DNA of 64,000 nucleotides from Holophagales bacterium (GTDB lineage Bacteria > Acidobacteriota > Thermoanaerobaculia > Multivoradales > Multivoraceae). The notes beneath the pieces are model-generated. The model was not told where the DNA came from. It did not search any database and saw nothing but the letters and a program-made list of their open reading frames with translations. Below are positions 17,535 to 26,640 of this stretch, in pieces; the first letter of the stretch is position 1, and each line of letters opens with the position of its first letter. The position numbers and the translations under genes are program-made. Location: assembly GCA_009843505.1 (NCBI GenBank), contig VYDI01000034.1, forward strand, positions 731,956 to 795,955, written 5' to 3'.

Positions 17535-20117
17535 ATGACTGAACCCGACGATCGGCACGAGAACCAGGAGCCGGAGGCGAACGCGCCGCCCGAGGAACAG
17601 CCGCCGCCGGAGGCGCCGCTGGCCACGCGGGCGACGGCGCCCAAGCCGGAGCTGCCCGTCATCGTTCTCCGCGACATGGTCGTCTATCCGGGCGTCACGA
17701 TGCCGATGGAGATCGGACGGGCCGAGACCCTGAGTGCCATCCAGGCCGCCGCCGAGCATCCGGAGCGCACTTTCTTCGCCCTGCTCCAGCGCGAGAAGAG
17801 CGAGGAAGTCGACCCCCTCGGCCTGCACACGATCGGCGTGGTGGCCCGAGTCGTCCAGCTCCAGCACGGCCTGCGCGGCACCCAGGCGGTCGTCGTCGGA
17901 CTCCACCGCGGCATCGTCCTGCGCATCGACGAGGGGGACGAGCACCTCGTCGCCACCGTGTCGCCCGCGCAGGAACTGCTGCCGGTGGACCCGAAGGACC
18001 TCGCCTTCGTCGCCCTCGACGAGGAACTGCGAAATCGCGCCGCCGAGCTGGGCGCCCGATCCGGAATCCCGAACGACGTCGTCACGAAGACGCTGCGCGC
18101 GGTCACCGATTCAGGCCGACTCGCCGACCTGGTGGCGGGCCATCTCGAACTCCCGGCCAGCGACCACCAGTCCCTGCTCGAGACCCTGGCAGTCGAGGAG
18201 CGGATGCGCCGGGTCCTGACCCTCGTCCAACGGCGGATCAAGGTCCTCGACGCCCAGGAGGACATCAACACCCAGGTCCAGGAGGAGCTCGGCGACCGCC
18301 AGCGGGAGATGTACCTCCGCGAGCAGTTGAAGGCGATTCGCAAGGAGCTGGGGGACGACGACGGCGCGGACGATCTCGAGGAACTCAGGGCCCGCGTCGA
18401 CGAGCTGGAGCTGCCGGCGGCGGCCCGCAAGGAAGTCGAACGCGAGTTCCGGCGGCTGGAACGCATGGGCCGCGAGTCGATGGAGTCCCAGGTCATCCGC
18501 ACCTACATCGAGACGGTCTGCGAACTGCCCTGGAGCGAACTGAGCGAGGAACGGCTCGACCTCGCCGACGCGGCCCGCATCCTGGACGAAGACCACTACG
18601 GCCTCGACGACGTGAAGGACCGCATCCTCGAGTTCCTGGCGGTGCGGGTCATGCACGACCGGCGGGCCCGGCGGGAAGAGCCGGAAGCGGAGGGAGAGAC
18701 CGAGGCGGCGGCCGACGACGAATCCGGCCGCAGCCCGATCCTGCTGTTCGCCGGCCCTCCCGGCGTCGGCAAGACCTCGATCGCGAAGTCCATCGCGCGC
18801 GCCATGGGCCGCGAGTACGTCCGGGTGTCGCTCGGCGGTGCTCGTGACGAGGCGGACATCCGGGGCCACCGGCGCACCTACGTCGGCTCGATGCCGGGCC
18901 GGATCCTCCACGGCATGAAACAGGCCGGGGTCAAGAACCCCGTCTTCCTGCTCGACGAGGTCGACAAGCTCGGCGCGTCGCTCCAGGGCGACCCGTCCGC
19001 CGCCCTCCTCGAGGTGCTCGACCCGGCGCAGAACAGCGCGTTCATCGACCACTACCTCGGCGTCCCGTACGACCTGAGCCAGGTCCTGTTCATCGCCACC
19101 GCGAACTTCACCCAAAACATCCCGGCGCCGCTGCGCGACCGGATGGAGACGGTCGACTTCTCGGGCTACACCGAGCGGGAGAAGCTCGGCATCGCTCGCC
19201 AGTTCCTGGTGCCGCGCGCCGTGCGCAACGGCGGCCTGTCGCCCGACCAGATCGAGGTCGGCGACGCGGCGCTGGGCGAGGTGATCTCCCGCTACACCCA
19301 CGAGGCCGGCGTCAGGCAACTGGAGCGGGAGCTCGGCCGCATGGTGCGCAAGGTCGCGCGCAAGCTGGCGTCGACCCCGGAGGAGCCGGCCGACGGCTCC
19401 GAAGAGGTTGAGGAAGAGGTCGCGCCGACGAACGTGGGCGTCGCCGAGGTACTGGAGTTCCTCGGCCGGCCCCGCGTCCGGCCGGAGCGGGCCCTCGAAC
19501 GGGACGCGATCGGAGTCGCCACCGGCATGTACTACACGCCGGTCGGCGGCGACATCATGTTCGTCGAGGTCGAGACGACGAGCGGCAAGGGCGAACTCCA
19601 GCTCACCGGACAGCTCGGCGACGTGATGAAGGAGTCGGCGCGAGCGGCCTGGACCTACGCCAGGTCGAACGCCGAGGCGTTGCGGATACCGCCCGGGAGC
19701 TTCGAAACCGACGTGCACGTTCACGTCCCGGCCGGGGCCATCCCCAAGGACGGCCCCTCGGCCGGCGTGACGATGGCCGCCGCCCTGGTCTCCGCGCTTT
19801 CCGGCCGGCCAGCGAAGGCACGCATCGCGATGACCGGAGAGATCACGCTCTCCGGGCGCGTGCTACCGATCGGCGGAGTGAAGGAGAAGGTGCTGGGCGC
19901 GGTACGCGCCGGCATCCGGGAGATCGTGCTGCCGAAGCAGAACGAGGCCGACCTGGAGGACCTGCCCGCCGACGTCCTGGAGACACTGACGGTCCACGCC
20001 GTCGAACAGTTGGGCGAGGTGCTGGCGGTCGCGCTCCCCAGCGCTCGCTTCGTCGACGGCCGCCTGCTGTTCGAGGGCGACGACCCGGAGGACGTCAGGC
20101 CCCTCAGCTACAACTGA
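17535..20117 (+). CDS. lon: ATP-dependent protease Lon
   Basis: 860 residues. LAN substrate-binding domain at ~35-230 ([20 protein letters not shown]), long helical arm, AAA+ module with Walker A GPPGVGKT at 407-414 and [10 protein letters not shown] as Walker B, and a Ser-Lys dyad protease: Ser742 in PKDGPSAGV and Lys785 in VKEKVLGAV, 43 residues apart as in E. coli Lon. The N terminus carries an extra ~35-residue Pro/Glu-rich tail. Cytosolic quality-control protease. The 109-bp leader (17426-17534) is less GC-rich than its surroundings and probably holds the promoter; I cannot assign a sigma class. It converges with the selenoprotein gene, the two stops being adjacent. Confidence 0.97.
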   Translation: MTEPDDRHENQEPEANAPPEEQPPPEAPLATRATAPKPELPVIVLRDMVVYPGVTMPMEIGRAETLSAIQAAAEHPERTFFALLQREKSEEVDPLGLHTIGVVARVVQLQHGLRGTQAVVVGLHRGIVLRIDEGDEHLVATVSPAQELLPVDPKDLAFVALDEELRNRAAELGARSGIPNDVVTKTLRAVTDSGRLADLVAGHLELPASDHQSLLETLAVEERMRRVLTLVQRRIKVLDAQEDINTQVQEELGDRQREMYLREQLKAIRKELGDDDGADDLEELRARVDELELPAAARKEVEREFRRLERMGRESMESQVIRTYIETVCELPWSELSEERLDLADAARILDEDHYGLDDVKDRILEFLAVRVMHDRRARREEPEAEGETEAAADDESGRSPILLFAGPPGVGKTSIAKSIARAMGREYVRVSLGGARDEADIRGHRRTYVGSMPGRILHGMKQAGVKNPVFLLDEVDKLGASLQGDPSAALLEVLDPAQNSAFIDHYLGVPYDLSQVLFIATANFTQNIPAPLRDRMETVDFSGYTEREKLGIARQFLVPRAVRNGGLSPDQIEVGDAALGEVISRYTHEAGVRQLERELGRMVRKVARKLASTPEEPADGSEEVEEEVAPTNVGVAEVLEFLGRPRVRPERALERDAIGVATGMYYTPVGGDIMFVEVETTSGKGELQLTGQLGDVMKESARAAWTYARSNAEALRIPPGSFETDVHVHVPAGAIPKDGPSAGVTMAAALVSALSGRPAKARIAMTGEITLSGRVLPIGGVKEKVLGAVRAGIREIVLPKQNEADLEDLPADVLETLTVHAVEQLGEVLAVALPSARFVDGRLLFEGDDPEDVRPLSYN

Positions 20118-20447
20118 TCAGCCGAGTGCCTGGCTCAGGGCCTCCTCGTGGTAGCCGACGATCAGCGTGCGGCCCACCCTGACCACCGGCGCCCGCAGGT
20201 TGCCCGTCGGGCCGAGCATCAGGTCGGCCGCGCCCGGATCCGAGGCCGGCAACTCGGTGTGCTTTCGCCCCTTGGCCACGTACAGAGTCTCCGCGTCGGC
20301 GAGTAGCACCTCCGCGTCGGCCCTCCCCAACTTCCGGCTCGCCGGAGTCCTGTCCGCTATCTCCGCGCCGCGTGCGTCCATCAACTTGGACGCTCTCTTG
20401 CAGCTCGTTCAGCCGTTGCGGTGGTAGTACCAGTCGACTCTGCTCAT
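20118..20447 (-). CDS. ArsC/Spx-family thioredoxin-fold selenoprotein (in-frame UGA)
   Basis: 109 residues if the TGA at 20411-20409 is read as selenocysteine (residue 13). The ATG at 20447 has AGGAG at 20459-20455 with 7-nt spacing. The N terminus then reads YYHRNGUTSCKRASKLM: Sec13 and Cys16 form a UxxC redox motif exactly where ArsC, Spx and related proteins have CxxC or a single cysteine after strand 1. The C-terminal part LRAPVVRVGRTLIVGYHEE matches the ArsC/Spx region with the conserved Arg. The frame is intact on both sides of the UGA and a SECIS-like hairpin follows at the right distance. Without Sec decoding, only an 88-residue fragment lacking the active site would be called. Likely a small thiol reductase; substrate (arsenate or other) unknown. 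Confidence 0.85.
20374..20393 (-). promoter_or_regulatory. Bacterial SECIS element
   Basis: Within the coding sequence, 15 nt after the UGA codon, a perfect 7-bp stem (GCGTCCA / TGGACGC) closes a 6-nt loop AGTTGA. The loop contains the GU dinucleotide (G at 20385, 24 nt downstream of the UGA), which fits the known bacterial SECIS layout of a short stem with G/GU in the apical loop 16-37 nt after UGA, recognised by SelB. Confidence 0.8.
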
Positions 20448-20480
20448 CCTGTCTCTCCTGTCGGGTCGGTTCAGGCAACT

Positions 20481-21959
20481 CTAGCCCGGCGGTGCGTCGA
20501 CCTCCCAATCCTCGTTCACTCTCCGGCCGTAGTAGGGGTAGTAGTCCCAGGGCGCGGGCAGGCCCAGGGCCCGCGGATCGCCGGTCGCCGCGAGATGGTC
20601 CATCAGGCGATCCCGCAACTGCTCCAGGATCGGCCGCGACGACGAGTCGCTCGCGAGGTTGTTCAACTGGCCCGGATCGCTTCGCAGGTCGTAGAGCTCG
20701 TGCTCCGGCCGTGTCCCGAAGGAGAGCTCCGCCAGATGGTCGATCCCGGGCTCGTCTCGCGACTCCATCATCAGCGTCTTGGTCGGCGACGAATCGATCT
20801 CGCCATAGGGGATTCCCCTGGCGCAGTCCTTCGCGTTCGGTGAGCCTGAAGGCCAACGCGTCGGTTCGAAGTTCCGGATGTAGAGATGGCTCTCGGTACG
20901 AATCGCCCGGCAGGGGTAGCCCTTGCCGCCGCGGCGGCAGCCGTCGTGCCGCTCCATCGCAATGAAGGCGGCGTCCCGGTCCGGCTCCACGCGGCCGCCT
21001 GCCGAAGAGGTGAGTAGCGGCAACAGACTGCCCGCCGTCATCTCCGCGGCCGGCTCGAGTCCGGCCGCCTCGAGGAAGGTCGGAGCCAGGTCGCTCAGAC
21101 TGACGAAGTCGTCGACGACCCGACCGCCGGGAATCGCGTCGCCCCAGCGAACCGCCAGCGGAACCCGGCTGCCGTAGTCGTACAGGCTGGCCTTGGCCCG
21201 CGGGAACGGCATGCCGTGATCGCTGGTGACGACGACCACGGTGTTCTCGAGTTCTCCCGCATGCTCGAGGAGCGCGAGCGCGGCCTCGACCCTCCCATCG
21301 AAGCGCTCCACCTCGACGTAGTAGTCGAGGATGTCGTCGCGCACGATGGGATGGTCCGGGAGGTGCGGCGGGACGTCGACCTTCGCCGGATCCTTGCCCG
21401 ATTCCTGCCCCGATCCCGCCGTGTACGGACGGTGCGGGTCGTAGCTGCCGAGCCAGAAGCAGAACGGCTGCTCCCCATCCCGCGCACCGAGGAACTCCTC
21501 GAAACCTCCGAACCTGTCTCCGGCCGGGTTCCGCGTCCTGCCACCCGGCTCCAGCCGTCCCGGACCCCAACCCTTCAGGGTGTGGCCGATGGCGTAGCCG
21601 GCCTGTTCCAGCATCTCCGTGTAGGTGGCGAACTTCGCCGGCAGGGTGCTGTGGATGTTCCCGGCCTCCTCGAGCCGCCAGATCGGCTGACCGGTTACGA
21701 GCGCGCTCCGCGAGGGCCCGCAGGTCGGTGCGTCGCAGAAGGCGTGCGGGAAGAGGACCCCCTCCGTCGCCACCCGGTCGAAGCCCGGAGTGCGCACGAC
21801 GGGATCGCCTCCCGCACCGGTGTGCAACCAGGACTGGTCGTCGGAGATGCAGAGCAGGATGTTCGGAGCCCTGCCCGCCTGCGGTCGCGCGGCGGGCAGG
21901 GCCGCGGCGCTCAGAATCGAAGCGGAAGAGGCCAGGAAGGTACGACGGGTCTGCTTCAC
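20481..21959 (-). CDS. Sulfatase, exported (Tat-type signal)
   Basis: 492 residues with a twin-arginine-like leader (TRRTFLASSASILSAAAL). Metal-binding start NILLCISDDQSW and the formylglycine motif Cys80-Gly-Pro-Ser-Arg (CGPSRSALVTG) identify a type I sulfatase; SDHGMPFPRAK is the second metal site. The CxPSR cysteine needs conversion to formylglycine by FGE or an anSME, neither of which is in the window. The family hydrolyses sulfate esters of sugars, heparan-like glycans or aryl sulfates. It is divergent from the next sulfatase with a 65-bp shared upstream region. Confidence 0.93.
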   Translation of the reverse strand: MKQTRRTFLASSASILSAAALPAARPQAGRAPNILLCISDDQSWLHTGAGGDPVVRTPGFDRVATEGVLFPHAFCDAPTCGPSRSALVTGQPIWRLEEAGNIHSTLPAKFATYTEMLEQAGYAIGHTLKGWGPGRLEPGGRTRNPAGDRFGGFEEFLGARDGEQPFCFWLGSYDPHRPYTAGSGQESGKDPAKVDVPPHLPDHPIVRDDILDYYVEVERFDGRVEAALALLEHAGELENTVVVVTSDHGMPFPRAKASLYDYGSRVPLAVRWGDAIPGGRVVDDFVSLSDLAPTFLEAAGLEPAAEMTAGSLLPLLTSSAGGRVEPDRDAAFIAMERHDGCRRGGKGYPCRAIRTESHLYIRNFEPTRWPSGSPNAKDCARGIPYGEIDSSPTKTLMMESRDEPGIDHLAELSFGTRPEHELYDLRSDPGQLNNLASDSSSRPILEQLRDRLMDHLAATGDPRALGLPAPWDYYPYYGRRVNEDWEVDAPPG

Positions 21960-22024
21960 GCCATGACTCTAGCGGCTCGATCCCGCCCTATAGTAGGGCG
22001 GGTTCTCGAACGTCGGGAGGCAGC

Positions 22025-23428
22025 ATGCACAGGTTCCCAGTCGCTGCATCGCTCATCGCTCTGGCGGTGCTCGTCGCCGCGCCGGCGCTTGCGCAGGACC
22101 GGCCTCCCAACATTCTCTTCATCGCTGTCGACGACCTGAACGACTGGGTCGGCCACCTGGCCGGCCATCCCCAGGCGAGCACGCCGAACATCGATCGCCT
22201 GGCGCGCCGCGGCGTGTCCTTCACCAGGGCCTATGCACCCGCGCCCCTCTGCAACCCCTCCCGCGTCAGCCTGCTGTCGGGCGTCCTGCCGTCGAACTCC
22301 GGCGTCTACGGCAACGGCGAGCGGTTTCGAGAGAAGCTGCCCGACGCCGTGACCCTGATGCAGCACCTGAAGGCCTACGGCTACTCCACCCAGGGCGGCG
22401 GCAAGATCTTCCACGGTAGAAACGCCGGTGACCCGGACTCCTGGGACGAGTACTACACGCCGCCCCGGCCGGGCGGCGCCCGGCACATCGGCGAACGGCA
22501 GGAAGGTGTCCCCGAGTCAGCCTGGGCGCCCTGGGGACCGCTCGAGGTGGACGACGCCGAGATGTTCGACGTCAGGGTCGTGGACTGGACGATCGGCGAG
22601 CTGAACAAGCCGCACGGGAAGCCCTTCTTCCTGGCCTGCGGCTTCACCAAGCCCCACCTGCCCTGGTACGTGCCGAGGAAGTACTTCGACATGCACCCAC
22701 TGGAGGACATTGAACTGCCGGCGACCCTGGACAGCGACCGGGACGACCTTCCGGCGTTCGGGAAGAAACTCGCGGCGGAGGTGTACGCGGTCTCCGACTC
22801 CCGTAACTTCAGCAGGCACGGCGAGGATCACGCCATGGTGCTGAAGCACGACCAGTGGCACCGGGCGGTGCAGAGCTACCTGGCCACGATCAGCTTCGTT
22901 GACGCGCACGTCGGCCGGCTACTGGACGCCCTGGACGAGAGCGAGCACGCCGCCAACACGATCGTCGTGCTCTGGGGAGACCACGGCTGGCATCTCGGCC
23001 AGAAGCAGCACTGGCGGAAGCACGCACTCTGGGAAGTGGCTACCCGCACGACGTTGATCATCTCCATGCCGGCGTCAACCCGGCGCGGCGCGACGAGTCC
23101 ACGCCCGGTCAGCCTGATCGACCTGTACCCGACTCTGGTCGAGCTAGCCGGAGTCCCCAGCCGCCGCGGGCTGGACGGCCAGAGCCTCGTGCCCCTGCTC
23201 GAGAACCCCGAGGCGGAGTGGCCACGACCCGTACTGACGACCTACGGTTACAGGAACCACGCCGTCCGCACCGAACGCTGGCGCTACATCGAGTACCACG
23301 ACGGCGGCCGGGAGCTGTACGACCACGACACCGACCCGAACGAGTGGACCAATCTGGCTTCCGTGCCGGAGTACGCTCCCGTAGTCGACGAACTCGCAGG
23401 GTTCCTTCCCACGACGAACGTGGAGTAG
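22025..23428 (+). CDS. Sulfatase, iduronate-2-sulfatase-like, exported
   Basis: 467 residues from ATG 22025, the start that gives a clean Sec signal peptide (VAASLIALAVLVAAPALAQ); the frame is open upstream but codes for no family sequence. NILFIAVDDLNDW and Cys76-Asn-Pro-Ser-Arg (CNPSRVSLLSG) with the later LWGDHGWHLGQKQHW are characteristic of iduronate-2-sulfatase-like (choline-sulfatase side) S1 sulfatases. Likely periplasmic desulfation of a polysaccharide. It converges with the third sulfatase, 9 bp between stops. Confidence 0.93.
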   Translation: MHRFPVAASLIALAVLVAAPALAQDRPPNILFIAVDDLNDWVGHLAGHPQASTPNIDRLARRGVSFTRAYAPAPLCNPSRVSLLSGVLPSNSGVYGNGERFREKLPDAVTLMQHLKAYGYSTQGGGKIFHGRNAGDPDSWDEYYTPPRPGGARHIGERQEGVPESAWAPWGPLEVDDAEMFDVRVVDWTIGELNKPHGKPFFLACGFTKPHLPWYVPRKYFDMHPLEDIELPATLDSDRDDLPAFGKKLAAEVYAVSDSRNFSRHGEDHAMVLKHDQWHRAVQSYLATISFVDAHVGRLLDALDESEHAANTIVVLWGDHGWHLGQKQHWRKHALWEVATRTTLIISMPASTRRGATSPRPVSLIDLYPTLVELAGVPSRRGLDGQSLVPLLENPEAEWPRPVLTTYGYRNHAVRTERWRYIEYHDGGRELYDHDTDPNEWTNLASVPEYAPVVDELAGFLPTTNVE

Positions 23429-23437
23429 CTGCCGGCG

Positions 23438-24994
23438 CTAGAGCACGGGTGCGCTGCGGTCCTGGCGCCTGTACTTGTCGAGCAGGGCCATCAGGTGTTC
23501 CACGACGTCGGGATGCTGGGCGTAGACGTTCGTGCGTTCCCCGATGTCCGCGAACAGATCGTAGAGCTGGATCTCGGGCAGGCCCGCCTCGCGGGCCTCT
23601 TCGCGTGACACGCGGTAGTAGCCGCCGGAGCTCGGTGTGTCCTCCAGCTTCCAGCGGCCCTGCCGGATCGCGTACGAGCCGTCGCCCGCCTGGTACACGG
23701 TCGCCTCACGGATCGGTGCGGACAGAGGTTCGCCGAGGAGCGCCGGGAGAATGTCGTAGCTGTCTTCCCCGGCACCTTCCCCGAGCCTCGTGCCGGTGAG
23801 GCCGGCGCACGTCGCCAGCAGGTCCGTCAGGCAGATGATCTCGTCGGAGTGGGTTCCCGCCGGGATCCGACGCGGCCAGCGGGCGGCGAACGGTATGCGG
23901 TGGCCGCCCTCGTAGATGTCCGACTTGTAGCCCCTGTAGACGTAGCTGGGGTAGTGCCCCTGCTCGTTCATCTCCTCGACCCCGATGTAGGGTGCACACC
24001 CGTTGTCGGCGGTGAAGATGACCAGTGTGTCGTCGGCGACGCCCTTGCGGTCGAGGGCATCCAGCACCTGCCCCACGGTGTCGTCGACCTCGAGACAGAA
24101 GTCGCCGTAGGGCCCGAGTTCGCTCAATCCGCGGAACCTCTCCGACGGCACGATCGGGATGTGGGGAGCGGTGAGCCCCAGAAACACGAAGAAGGGCTCG
24201 TCGGCGTTCTGGGCTTCGATCGTCTCCACGGTGCGCCGGGTCAGCTTCGGCATCACCTCATCGGCACGGAAGTCCGCGTGGGCCGGACCGAGGTTGTCGC
24301 CGTAGCGCTCCTCACGGGTGTCCTCCGTCGTGAAGAGCAGGTCGTTCTCGACCGTGCACTCCCCCACGAAGTGATCGTCCTCGATGTAGATGTAGGGATG
24401 CATGTCGAGCGAAGCCGAGATGCCGTAGAACGTGTCGAAGCCGTTGGCGACCGGTCCGTTCTCGATCCGGCCCGCCCAGTCGACGTCGCCGGTGTAGGAA
24501 CGCTGGTCGACGACCTCGTCGGCATCGCGGAATCCGCCGCCGCCCCGGGCCGGCATGTCCATGCCCAGGTGCCACTTGCCGATGCAGTGGGTCCGGTAGC
24601 CGCTGTCCCTGAGGAGCGACGCGACCGTGGTGCGCTCGGGCTCGATCAGGTGGCGGCTGTAGCCCCAGAGCACGCTGCGCTTGACCCGCGTACGGAAGCA
24701 GTAGCGGCCGGTGAGCACGCCGTAGCGGGTTGGCGTGCACAGAGCCGAAGGCGAGTGGGCGTCGGTGAAGTACCGGCCCTCGCGGATCAGGCGATCGATG
24801 TTCGCGGTCGGAATCTGCGAGTCGCGGTTCAGACCGGTAATGTCGCCGTAGCCCATGTCGTCGGCCAGGATGAAGACGACGTTGGGCATCCGGTCCAGAT
24901 CCCTCTCGGACCGCAGGCTGCACGCAACGGCCACACCGGCCGTCGCCGCGCCCACGGTCTTGAGAAACTCGCGTCGATGTGTTCGCTTCGTCAC
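23438..24994 (-). CDS. Arylsulfatase-type sulfatase, exported (Tat-type signal)
   Basis: 518 residues from GTG 24994, chosen over GTG 25000 because AGGAGG (25005-25000) sits 5 nt upstream. The leader RREFLKTVGAATAGVAVACS has a twin-arginine pattern and a cysteine that might also be lipidated. NVVFILADDMGYGD and Cys86-Thr-Pro-Thr-Arg (LCTPTRYGVLTG) mark an S1 sulfatase; the C-x-P-T-R variant is accepted in arylsulfatases. FTADNGCAPYIG forms the second metal site. Three different sulfatases in a row point to use of sulfated glycans. Confidence 0.92.
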   Translation of the reverse strand: MTKRTHRREFLKTVGAATAGVAVACSLRSERDLDRMPNVVFILADDMGYGDITGLNRDSQIPTANIDRLIREGRYFTDAHSPSALCTPTRYGVLTGRYCFRTRVKRSVLWGYSRHLIEPERTTVASLLRDSGYRTHCIGKWHLGMDMPARGGGGFRDADEVVDQRSYTGDVDWAGRIENGPVANGFDTFYGISASLDMHPYIYIEDDHFVGECTVENDLLFTTEDTREERYGDNLGPAHADFRADEVMPKLTRRTVETIEAQNADEPFFVFLGLTAPHIPIVPSERFRGLSELGPYGDFCLEVDDTVGQVLDALDRKGVADDTLVIFTADNGCAPYIGVEEMNEQGHYPSYVYRGYKSDIYEGGHRIPFAARWPRRIPAGTHSDEIICLTDLLATCAGLTGTRLGEGAGEDSYDILPALLGEPLSAPIREATVYQAGDGSYAIRQGRWKLEDTPSSGGYYRVSREEAREAGLPEIQLYDLFADIGERTNVYAQHPDVVEHLMALLDKYRRQDRSAPVL

Positions 24995-24999
24995 GATCA

Positions 25000-25005
25000 C
25001 CTCCT
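25000..25005 (-). promoter_or_regulatory. Perfect Shine-Dalgarno for the third sulfatase
   Basis: AGGAGG read on the minus strand, followed by TGATC, then GTG 24994. It extends complementarity to the 16S tail (AGGAGGTGATC), indicating strong translation and settling the start. Confidence 0.7.
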
Positions 25006-25041
25006 AACCCGGTTCATCCGTACGAGTATCCTAGGTGCTTA

Positions 25042-25947
25042 ATGCCCCAAGACGGCCCTGAAGGCGTTCTCCACGAGACCGCGAAGCCGGCTCAGCGTTA
25101 CCTGGTCCCCGAGGGGACGAAACGCTTCGATCCGCGGGAATGGGCCACGGCGCCACCGCCGGACGCGCCCGGCCACAACGAACTGCGAAAGCTGCGCCGG
25201 CGCGCCGTGCGCGACATCAGCCGCCTGCAGAGGCTGCTCTACGCCGAGAACCGCTACGCACTGCTGCTCGTCTTCCAGGCCATGGACGCCGCCGGCAAGG
25301 ACAGCACGATCAACGCCCTGCTTACCGGCGTCAACCCGGCGGGCTGCCAGGTGTTCAACTTCAAGCAACCCTCAAGCGAAGAGCTCGATCACGACTTCCT
25401 CTGGCGCACCGCCCGCAGCCTGCCCGAGCGCGGCCGCATCGGCGTCTTCAACCGCAGCTACTACGAGGAGGTTCTCGTCGTACGCGTCCATCCCGAGTTG
25501 CTGGAGAAGCAGAACCTGCCCCACCTGGACCCGAACGGCCTGTGGCAGCAACGCATGGAATCGATCGTCGAACACGAGCGGCACCTGGCGCGCAACGGCA
25601 CCGTCATCCTCAAGTTCTTCCTGAACATCTCGCGAGACGAGCAGAAGGCGCGCTTCCTGCGCCGCCTCGACCGCCCGGACAAACACTGGAAGTTTGCGAT
25701 CAGCGACGTGCGCGAACGCGGGTTCTGGAACGACTACATGAGCGCCTACGGCGAAGCGATCCGGTCGACGACCAGGAGTCACGCGCCCTGGTACGCGATT
25801 CCCGCCGACAGCAAGCCGTACATGCGTTGGGCGGTTGCCGACATCGTGCGCGACACGCTCGCGAGTCTCGACCTGCACAACCCGGAACCATCGCTATCCG
25901 ACCTGGCCATGTTCGACGACATGCGCCGCCAGTTGGAGAACGAGTAG
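25042..25947 (+). CDS. ppk2: Polyphosphate kinase 2 family protein
   Basis: 301 residues from ATG 25042 with AGGTG 5 nt before. Walker A is AMDAAGKDST (residues 80-89), the lid/Walker B region GVFNRSYYEEVLVVRVHPE follows at ~140, and FFLNISRDEQKARF with RLDRPDKHWKF are the usual PPK2 C-terminal motifs. The single-domain length fits class I PPK2 and the short PPK2-like transferases (polyP:NDP/AMP phosphotransferase). It uses polyphosphate to phosphorylate nucleotides, or the reverse. It stands alone between a sulfatase and a small lipoprotein. Confidence 0.93.
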   Translation: MPQDGPEGVLHETAKPAQRYLVPEGTKRFDPREWATAPPPDAPGHNELRKLRRRAVRDISRLQRLLYAENRYALLLVFQAMDAAGKDSTINALLTGVNPAGCQVFNFKQPSSEELDHDFLWRTARSLPERGRIGVFNRSYYEEVLVVRVHPELLEKQNLPHLDPNGLWQQRMESIVEHERHLARNGTVILKFFLNISRDEQKARFLRRLDRPDKHWKFAISDVRERGFWNDYMSAYGEAIRSTTRSHAPWYAIPADSKPYMRWAVADIVRDTLASLDLHNPEPSLSDLAMFDDMRRQLENE

Positions 25948-26069
25948 CGCCACCGATCCCGTTCCTCGGCTATCATTCGCCGCCTACGCGATCCTGACTA
26001 CGGAGCGATCGGACGCTCCAGGCAACGTTTCGAACGACACGGGTCCCGACGGGGACCGGAAAGGCCACC

Positions 26070-26474
26070 ATGACCCCCGAAACTGGGAAACTCCGCAACG
26101 CCCTGCTCCTGGCCCTCGTCGCCGCCCTGCTTACCTTCGCCTGCAGCGGCTACGGCGCGCCGGCCCTGCCCGCCGCCGTCGGTTCCTGGAACCTCTCGAT
26201 CGAAACGCCGCTGGGAACGCAGGAGCCCACCCTGATCGTCGGTGGCGACGCCAGTGCTCTCACGGCGATGATGACTTCGCCTCAGGGCGACGTCGAGGGA
26301 ACGGACGTCTCCTGGAACGACGACGGCACCCTGGGCTTCACCATGGAGATCGACGCCGGCGGCCAGCAGCTCCGCATGGTCTTCACAGGCATGGTCGAGG
26401 GCGACGCGATCTCCGGCGCGTTCGCGACCGACTTCGGCGATATGGAGACGACGGGTACCCGCGTCGTCGAGTAG
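26070..26474 (+). CDS. Small putative lipoprotein, unknown function
   Basis: 134 residues. The leader LRNALLLALVAALLTFAC ends in a lipobox-like LTFAC with Cys25, so the mature protein is probably lipid-anchored. The rest is beta-rich with alternating hydrophobic residues (GSWNLSIETPLGTQEPTLIV, later FTMEIDAGGQQLRMVFTG, ending GDMETTGTRV), which looks like a small beta-barrel or lipocalin-like domain similar to the segment attached to some exported amidohydrolases. I do not recognise a named family. Free-standing between PPK2 and the porin gene. Confidence 0.65.
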   Translation: MTPETGKLRNALLLALVAALLTFACSGYGAPALPAAVGSWNLSIETPLGTQEPTLIVGGDASALTAMMTSPQGDVEGTDVSWNDDGTLGFTMEIDAGGQQLRMVFTGMVEGDAISGAFATDFGDMETTGTRVVE

Positions 26475-26514
26475 CGCCGCCCCGGGCTCTTCCTTTTCAC
26501 ACCGGCATCGTGAA

Positions 26515-26547
26515 ACCGGGCGGGTAGTTCGGCACCGCCTGCCCGGT
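26515..26547 (+). repeat. Inverted repeat upstream of the porin gene
   Basis: Ten-base arms (ACCGGGCGGG and CCTGCCCGGT, one G-U pair) around a 13-nt loop, 40 bp after the lipoprotein stop. It lacks a T-run, so it is not a classical intrinsic terminator; it may still act as a factor-dependent terminator or mRNA stabiliser. Confidence 0.35.
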
Positions 26548-26549
26548 CC

Positions 26550-26579
26550 TTGACAAATAGGACTAAAACAATCCACTAT
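26550..26579 (+). promoter_or_regulatory. Candidate promoter of the porin operon
   Basis: A perfect TTGACA at 26550-26555 lies in an AT-rich stretch unusual for this window; the -10 region near 26573-26579 (CACTAT) is poor. The position, about 60-90 bp before the porin ATG, is suitable. Weak evidence. Confidence 0.3.
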
Positions 26580-26640
26580 CGCCGGACTCGCCAAAAGGCA
26601 GCGCCGTTGCCTGGCGAAAACCGGAGAGCGGGCGAAGCGG

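Noticed and set aside
18111..19724. Long minus-strand frame opposite lon
   Set aside because: Antisense shadow in GC-rich DNA; repetitive Arg/Leu/Val-rich composition and no motifs, while the plus strand encodes complete Lon.
20409..20411. TGA before the ArsC-like fragment read as evidence for a pseudogene or a short gene starting downstream
   Set aside because: The frame is intact on both sides, the TGA takes the place of the catalytic Cys, and a SECIS-type hairpin with correct spacing follows; Sec insertion explains everything better.
26515..26547. Hairpin as an intrinsic terminator of the small lipoprotein gene
   Set aside because: No T-run after the stem; kept only as an inverted repeat.
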